Assembly: GCA_041743105.1 (NCBI GenBank)
Contig: JBGTNI010000023.1
Coordinates: 1 to 18,840 of the forward strand
DNA: 18,840 bases
Direction of reading: 5' to 3'
DNA from: QHCE01 sp041743105
GTDB lineage: Bacteria > Actinomycetota > Actinomycetes > Mycobacteriales > QHCE01
In this document: positions 14,728 through 18,840 of the stretch, piece after piece
Numbering within the stretch: position 1 is the first letter of the stretch
Layout of the letters: the number at the start of each line of letters is the position of its first letter
The notes under the pieces: model-generated
Told to the model about the DNA's origin: nothing
Database searches by the model: none
What the model saw: only the letters and a program-made list of their open reading frames with translations
Translations under genes and position numbers: made by a program

Positions 14728-15746
14728 CCGTGCTACCGAACACCTCAGGCAAGGAGGTGGTGAAGGCGCTGGCGACAGCCCGTAGCAGCCGGGGCGGCGG
14801 CACATCTGGACTCGCGCTCACCCTCGTCGTGATCGCCGAGGACGACGCCATCGAGCAAGCCGCCGAAACCGCCTGTGTCGCCGCCGCCGCGCATCCGTGT
14901 CGGCTCATTGTGGTGGCTCGTCAGGACCCCACTGCGCGTGAGCATCGACTCGACGCCGAGATCTGTGTTCACGGCCGGTTCGGGTACGGCGAGACAGTGA
15001 TCCTGCGGATGCATGGCCGTCTGGCGTTGCACGCCGAATCGGTGACGCTGCCGCTGCTGGCCGCCGACGTCCCCGTCGTCGCGTGGTGGCAGGGCAGCCC
15101 GCCGGAGCGAATCGCCCACGACCCGCTGGGAGTATTCGCCGACCGGCGCATTACTGACTGCGCCGCACACAGCGAACCAATGACCGCGCTCATGCAACGC
15201 GCTGCTGATTACGTTCCCGGCGACACAGACATAGCATGGGCCCGCGTCACACCTTGGCGCTCGCTGCTAGCCAACGCTTTCGACGCCATCGATCAAAGTC
15301 CGGCTTCGGCGACCATCCGTGGGGCTGCCGATAACCCGAGTGTGGCACTGTTGGCGGGCTGGCTTCGCGCGCGGCTCGGGATCGTCGTTGGCGTGAAGCT
15401 GGGCGACACCAGAAGCGAGAAGACCGGCAGCACTGGCAGTAACAACGGGATCACCGAAATAACGGTCACCCTCGCCGATAACTCCCTGCTGGGATTAATC
15501 ATGGCTACAAACGGTTCGGTCACCGTAAGCCGCACCGGCATGGGCGAACGCCAGTTGCCACTGCGACAGCCTAGTGCCGGTGAAGCGCTCGCCGAAGAGC
15601 TTCGGCATCTTGATCCCGACCAGTCCTATGCGACCGCATTGCACGCCGCGACAGGGGTAGAAATTGGCTCTACTGCCGGCACTATCACGGGCCGGGTGCA
15701 CGAGTGGCACGATCCGGCGGTGTCGTTAGGAAAACAACCCTCATGA
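14724..15746 (+). CDS. opcA: Glucose-6-phosphate dehydrogenase assembly protein OpcA
   Basis: OpcA is needed for full assembly and activity of Zwf in cyanobacteria and actinobacteria. It has no known catalytic motif but has a recognisable family pattern: LALTLVVIAEDD near the N-terminus, HPCRLIVVARQDP, LDAEICVHGRFG, TLPLLAADVPVVAWWQGSPP and DPLGVFADRRITD, then DTDIAWARVTPWRSLLANAFD. GTG 14724 is chosen because it overlaps the zwf stop by 4 nt and yields VTVLPNTSGKEVVKAL, like the LP-T-T start of relatives. In-frame GTG at 14712 is an alternative. The protein has 340 residues, somewhat longer than mycobacterial forms, mainly from a Gly/Ser/Asn-rich loop near 15415-15460. Confidence 0.95.
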   Translation: MTVLPNTSGKEVVKALATARSSRGGGTSGLALTLVVIAEDDAIEQAAETACVAAAAHPCRLIVVARQDPTAREHRLDAEICVHGRFGYGETVILRMHGRLALHAESVTLPLLAADVPVVAWWQGSPPERIAHDPLGVFADRRITDCAAHSEPMTALMQRAADYVPGDTDIAWARVTPWRSLLANAFDAIDQSPASATIRGAADNPSVALLAGWLRARLGIVVGVKLGDTRSEKTGSTGSNNGITEITVTLADNSLLGLIMATNGSVTVSRTGMGERQLPLRQPSAGEALAEELRHLDPDQSYATALHAATGVEIGSTAGTITGRVHEWHDPAVSLGKQPS

Positions 15747-16606
15747 GCGACGCCGTCATGGGCGGAACTCACGTAATAGTCCACCCCGATGAATCGCTGC
15801 TAGCTCAAGCCGTTGCCACACGCCTGATCGCCCGACTCGCCGAGGTTCAAGCTAGCAAGGCAAGCGCGAGCCTGGTGCTGGCCGGTGGAGGTGTGGCGGT
15901 GGCAAGTCTTGCCGCCTTGGCGCGGAGTCCAGCACGCGACGCGGTGGACTGGACGGCGGTCGATGTGTGGTGGAGCGACGAGCGTTACCTCCCCACAGGA
16001 GACCCCGAGCGCAATGAAACGCAGGCCCGGCACGCGTTACTCGATGCACTGCCACTGCAACCTTCACGCGTACACCCCATGCCGGCGGCGGAAACAGAGA
16101 ATGCGCGACCTCTCAGTGTCGACGACGCGGCATTGGGCTACCGCGTCGAACTGGCCCGGCACGCAGCCGCCGGCCAGGAACTTCCCGCATTCGACGTGCT
16201 GCTACTAGGTGTTGGCCCGGAGGGCCATACCGCTTCGATCTTCCCGGAGTCACCGGCAGTGTATGAGCAAGGTCCTGTTGTAGCCGTACATGACTGTCCG
16301 AAGCCGCCACCCGAGCGCATTACGCTGACGCTGCCCGCGATCCGTAGCGCGGCGGAGGTGTGGCTGCTGGCGGCCGGAAAGGCAAAGGCTGCCGCGATCG
16401 GCGCGGCCTTGCGAGGTACCGATGAAGCCGGAGTTCCGGCGGCCGGTGCCAGAGGACGGACCCGTACGCTGTGGCTGCTAGACGAAGCTGCCGCGGCCGA
16501 GGTGCCCGGCGAGCTACGCGCCCCCCTGCTTCTTCCTACGTTGATTGAGAAATCCATCATCCCCAATACTGCGGTCGGTGCAAGACAGTTCCACTCGCGG
16601 TCGTAA
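15743..16606 (+). CDS. pgl: 6-phosphogluconolactonase
   Basis: Pgl hydrolyses 6-phosphogluconolactone to 6-phosphogluconate, the step after Zwf. The 287-residue protein has VLAGGGVAVASLAAL, the WWSDERYLPTGDPERNE signature (about residues 72-88) and GVGPEGHTASIFPESP (about 156-171), both typical of the bacterial family. ATG 15743 overlaps the opcA stop (ATGA); the frame is open further upstream, but this start matches the other junctions. A second Met five codons on is possible. It ends the operon and overlaps by 50 bp with the 3' end of the convergent NYN gene. Confidence 0.95.
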   Translation: MSDAVMGGTHVIVHPDESLLAQAVATRLIARLAEVQASKASASLVLAGGGVAVASLAALARSPARDAVDWTAVDVWWSDERYLPTGDPERNETQARHALLDALPLQPSRVHPMPAAETENARPLSVDDAALGYRVELARHAAAGQELPAFDVLLLGVGPEGHTASIFPESPAVYEQGPVVAVHDCPKPPPERITLTLPAIRSAAEVWLLAAGKAKAAAIGAALRGTDEAGVPAAGARGRTRTLWLLDEAAAAEVPGELRAPLLLPTLIEKSIIPNTAVGARQFHSRS

Positions 16607-17171
16607 CCGTCGGTGGCAGCTGCGCTTGGCGGATCTTGGCATCGCTGATAGTGAAGCACCCGTCGACTGCTCGCTGAAGGTCACCGGATCGCCGCTTAGG
16701 CGGGAAAGCAGCGATGATCCGCTTCTCCGGATCGAGTCGCTTCACCGAGCGAACGCCAGGGTATAGGTCACTATCGGCAGAAATAATCAAGGCGGTGTCA
16801 TACCGATTCCGCACCGAGTCCTCGACCAACGCGACAGCGATGTTGACGTCGGTCTCCTTCTCTTCATAGGTGGTCCAGGTAGCCTTGCACTTTCGACACC
16901 AACAGTTCTTTTCTTGGAATCGACCATCAACCAATGTCACAAGTGGACAGTGCTGCACAAGGGCTTCCAGGTAGTGGAACTGGCGTTGTTCGCTTGGGGA
17001 GTCGCCGCGCACACGAGCCGTGAAGTATGTGACCTTCTCCAAAACTTGGCCAGGGAGTAACAAGCTGGTACTGAGCGCTTGCAGGTCGAGCCAGAGGTAC
17101 TTCCGGCCGAACTTGTCCTTCAGCCCGAAGTACAGGTTGAAACCGTCGACATACACTGCAACGCGAACCAC
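16557..17171 (-). CDS. NYN/PIN-fold putative RNase
   Basis: The 204-residue protein has the NYN (LabA-like, PIN superfamily) acidic motif set: VYVDGFNLYFG with Asp9, EEKETDVNIAVAL with Glu106/Asp108, and IISADSDLYPGVRSVK with Asp133/Asp135. These residues would coordinate a metal for RNA cleavage. An internal Cys cluster CWCRKC (C90, C92, C95) may bind metal. GTG 17171 is chosen because GGGAGGGG precedes it at good spacing and it begins just before the first beta strand; TTG 17189 is less likely. The target RNA is unknown. The 3' end overlaps the convergent pgl by 50 bp, and it stands head-to-head with a broken NTPase gene, which suggests a defence or conflict context. Confidence 0.85.
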   Translation of the reverse strand: MVRVAVYVDGFNLYFGLKDKFGRKYLWLDLQALSTSLLLPGQVLEKVTYFTARVRGDSPSEQRQFHYLEALVQHCPLVTLVDGRFQEKNCWCRKCKATWTTYEEKETDVNIAVALVEDSVRNRYDTALIISADSDLYPGVRSVKRLDPEKRIIAAFPPKRRSGDLQRAVDGCFTISDAKIRQAQLPPTVTTASGTVLHRPQYWG

Positions 17172-17220
17172 GTTGCCCCTCCCTCGCAATCGACGCGCCC
17201 ATGAGGTAAGGTGGCAACGT
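17170..17220 (-). promoter_or_regulatory. Inverted repeat that can mask the NYN start site
   Basis: In the minus-strand transcript ACGTTGCC (17220-17213) is perfectly complementary to GGCAACGT (17177-17170), which spans the end of the ribosome-binding site and the GTG start codon at 17171. The loop is 35 nt. If the leader is transcribed this far, the 8-bp helix could restrict translation. Confidence 0.4.
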
Positions 17221-17225
17221 ACCCC

Positions 17226-17275
17226 GCCAGGGTTAGTAGCCCTGGCCCGACGGCCCCGGCAACGGGGCCGTTTCT
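17226..17275 (+). terminator. Tandem hairpins ending in an intrinsic-terminator-like stem
   Basis: Two hairpins lie in series: gccaggg/ccctggc with a 7-nt loop (17226-17246) and cggccccg/cggggccg with a GCAA tetraloop (17251-17270), followed by tttct. The second is a strong intrinsic terminator candidate on the plus strand. No plus-strand gene precedes it closely, so it may end a short untranslated RNA or attenuate the downstream, now broken, NTPase gene. The 17172-17282 interval has no coding signal. Confidence 0.6.
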
Positions 17276-17282
17276 AATTTAG

Positions 17283-18154
17283 AGAACCGCGCTCGTCATC
17301 GCGGGTAGGCGTGGATCAGGCAAGAGCCGCTTTCTCCGTGCGCTCACGGAGCGGATTGAGGGTCAAAACTCAGAGAAAACAATCCGCTTCCTTACCAAAG
17401 GAGCACCCTTTCAACTAAAGGAATTTGAGCTCCTACCGAAAACGAGCTGCGTCATCGTGGTGGACGACGCCTACTACCGTGACGATATCAGGGAGTTTCT
17501 CGGTGCGCTCTCAGCGACCGAACCTAACGAGGTGCTCGACCTCCTAGAGCACCGAATCGAGTACTCCGAGCGTGCACCCTCTGGTTCGCAATATCTTCCT
17601 ATCCCCTACGGCTGGGATGAGAACTCGCCGCTGCAATTTCGTAAGTCACGGAGCTTCGTCAACGTTATCCGGCGAGTACAAAATGGGCCGCGATTCCCAC
17701 AGAAGGATGGCACCGGCAGTTCTACGCGCCGCACCTGTTCGCCGCCGTAGTCAAGGACTTCGATAACACCGTCCTGGCCGTACTGGGCGAATGGATCGCG
17801 CTACCTGATGCGCGCCGCTTAACAGTCCTCGCACAGCTGCTACGCGAAGCGCCGAGCAGCCTCTTCTGGGAACGCGTCGATTGGATGGGCGAGCTTCTCG
17901 AACAAGCCGACGCCATCAGCTCGGACTGCTTCGCGGCAGCGGCGGGTAAGCTCCACACAGCCGTCATGTCGGGGGTGAAGAGCGGCACTCCCGGCAAGCC
18001 GTTCCCTAAAGACCTCCAACAGCGTGATCGATCACAGCAGGTCGCTGAATCGTTCCCACCTGGCACACCAACGCATCGGTTCTACTTCAGTCTCGTGAAG
18101 TCTGCGCAATCTTCGATCCATTGGAGCACCCAATGCGACGAAGAAGCGTTTTAA
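17283..18154 (+). pseudogene. Broken P-loop NTPase gene, STAND/AAA-like
   Basis: Reading from 17286 gives TALVIAGRRGSGKSRFLRAL with a full Walker A (GRRGSGKS), then FELLPKTSCVIVVDDAYY with Walker B (VIVVDD). An in-frame TAG at 17280-17282 stands just upstream and no ATG, GTG or TTG occurs before GTG 17457, past Walker A, so the start codon is lost. Near 17643-17645 the frame shifts by what looks like a 1-bp deletion: VTELRQRYPASTKW continues in another frame through GWHRQFYAPHLFAAVV and ERVDWMGELLEQ to the stop at 18154. Joined, about 290 residues remain. Similar stand-alone or STAND NTPases occur in defence and conflict systems, but the family is not identified here. Confidence 0.78.
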
Positions 18155-18495
18155 CTGCTCACGCCACTGCGGCGGGCCCGCAGATTGGCGAGGGCTTCTT
18201 CCAGTAGGGCTTGGCCGTCAGCATCGCTGCGACGTTCCCGCACGTAGGCCAGATGGGTTTTATAGGGCTCGTTGCGGGGGATCGGCGGTGGAGCGGTGGA
18301 GTCCTTGCCTGCCGGGAGGCCACAGCGGGCGCAGTCCCACGAGTCGGGTTCGGGAACGTCGGCTGCAAACGAAGGCCGCGTGATGTGCCCATTGGCGCAG
18401 TGAAAATCGATACGGCGGCGCGGTGCCGATTCGCCACGTTCGGACTCACCCATGGGGCCGGCACCCACGCGGGTGCCGCGAATTGCGGTAGACAC
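18151..18495 (-). CDS. rbpA: RNA polymerase-binding protein RbpA, zinc-site type
   Basis: RbpA binds the primary sigma factor and core RNA polymerase and stabilises the open promoter complex; it is specific to actinobacteria. The 114-residue protein has the N-terminal AIRGTRVGAGPMGESERG, a core with C33, H37, C55 and C58 (FHCANGH, DCARCG) that fits a zinc site as in Streptomyces RbpA and unlike the mycobacterial form, and a sigma-interacting end PYKTHLAYVRERRSDADG...LEEALANLRARR. The start is GTG 18495, preceded by AAAGGAAG about 9 nt upstream. It lies 52 bp after secG on the same strand and its stop overlaps the end of the NTPase pseudogene. Confidence 0.94.
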   Translation of the reverse strand: MSTAIRGTRVGAGPMGESERGESAPRRRIDFHCANGHITRPSFAADVPEPDSWDCARCGLPAGKDSTAPPPIPRNEPYKTHLAYVRERRSDADGQALLEEALANLRARRSGVSS

Positions 18496-18547
18496 GATGA
18501 CGTACTTCCTTTACTCAGATGTAGTGCGCGCCGCTATAAGGCCTTCA

Positions 18548-18781
18548 TCAAGCCGTTTTCATCAATAGGCCAAGGCCAATGACGCTCGCGGTCCAGATCA
18601 GCGCTACGGCGACGGTGAATCGGTCTAGGTTTTTCTCCGCGATGGAGGAACCACTGAGGTTAGAGCCCATTCCACCGCCGAACATGCTGGAAAGTCCGCC
18701 GCCTTTGCCCCGGTGTAGGAGGACGAAAAGCACTACTAAAGCACTGGAGACGATAAGCGTCCCGGTAAGCACGGCGACCAT
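18548..18781 (-). CDS. secG: Preprotein translocase subunit SecG
   Basis: SecG is the small accessory subunit of the SecYEG channel. The 77-residue protein has two membrane segments, TLIVSSALVVLFVLLHRG and TVAVALIWTASVIGLGLL, joined by a glycine-rich loop GKGGGLSSMFGGGMGSNLSG that is typical of the family. ATG 18781 is a leaderless-type start with a well-placed -10 box. In actinobacteria secG usually follows gap-pgk-tpi, which would lie to the right of this window; that cannot be checked here. Confidence 0.94.
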   Translation of the reverse strand: MVAVLTGTLIVSSALVVLFVLLHRGKGGGLSSMFGGGMGSNLSGSSIAEKNLDRFTVAVALIWTASVIGLGLLMKTA

Positions 18782-18787
18782 GTCGTA

Positions 18788-18793
18788 AGGATA
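18788..18793 (-). promoter_or_regulatory. Probable leaderless -10 box of secG
   Basis: TATCCT (TANNNT) on the minus strand ends 6 nt before ATG 18781, and no ribosome-binding site is visible. The -35 region is weak. Co-transcription from genes further right remains possible. Confidence 0.45.
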
Positions 18794-18840
18794 CGTGAGT
18801 CTGCCGACAGTTGATGTACCACTCCCCTCCGGCGGCCGGG

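Noticed and set aside
17205..17275. Possible tRNA or tRNA-like gene
   Set aside because: The hairpins are sequential, not a cloverleaf, with no acceptor stem or CCA-adjacent pairing.
17457..17750. Treating the GTG 17457 frame as an intact gene
   Set aside because: It omits Walker A, which lies in the same frame upstream, and the frame is broken again near 17643.

Overview
The window is chromosomal DNA from a high-GC actinobacterium. Most genes have close actinobacterial-type counterparts: a tkt-tal-pgi-zwf-opcA-pgl cluster, OpcA, RbpA and SecG. RbpA keeps a Cys/His zinc site like that of Streptomyces, and pgi lies inside the pentose-phosphate cluster. Both favour a Pseudonocardiales- or Streptomyces-like lineage over Mycobacterium, but the genus cannot be fixed from this sequence. 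GTG and TTG starts are frequent. Four minus-strand genes appear to be leaderless: a TANNNT -10 box ends exactly 6 nt before the start codon.

Layout. Positions 1-2804 (minus strand) hold housekeeping genes: ctaB (heme O synthase), miaA (tRNA isopentenyltransferase) and the 5' part of dapF (diaminopimelate epimerase), which runs off the left edge. A secreted beta-lactamase-fold serine hydrolase (3091-4527) and an ABM-fold protein (4731-5069) follow, also on the minus strand. Positions 5141-6681 form a small toxin-antitoxin island: a long imperfect inverted repeat; a YefM/YoeB-type pair with a palindromic operator; a second, oppositely oriented pair of a putative toxin and a ribbon-helix-helix antitoxin with its own promoter palindrome; and a decayed partial duplicate of the first pair. 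An unrecognised protein with one C-terminal membrane segment and a repeat-encoded charged tail (6791-7891) follows.

Positions 8038-16606 (plus strand) are a tightly packed sugar-phosphate operon: transketolase, transaldolase, phosphoglucose isomerase, glucose-6-phosphate dehydrogenase, OpcA and 6-phosphogluconolactonase. The last four junctions are all 4-nt stop/start overlaps. Together the genes encode the oxidative pentose-phosphate entry (Zwf, OpcA, Pgl), the non-oxidative carbon shuffle (Tkt, Tal) and the link back to glycolysis (Pgi). The shared NADPH and precursor output explains their co-expression.

Positions 16557-18154 look like a second accessory patch. They contain a NYN/PIN-type putative RNase (minus), a non-coding block with tandem hairpins ending in an intrinsic-terminator-like structure, and a broken P-loop NTPase gene (plus). 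The window ends with core genes rbpA and secG (minus).

The most interesting items are: the intact YoeB carries Arg at catalytic position 83 while its pseudogene copy keeps the canonical His; the two nested TA modules; the frame-shifting 24-bp repeat at the end of the membrane-protein gene; two unexplained inverted-repeat elements (2995-3085 and 5141-5220); and the possible hairpin over the NYN gene start. No rRNA, tRNA, CRISPR array or intact insertion sequence was seen.
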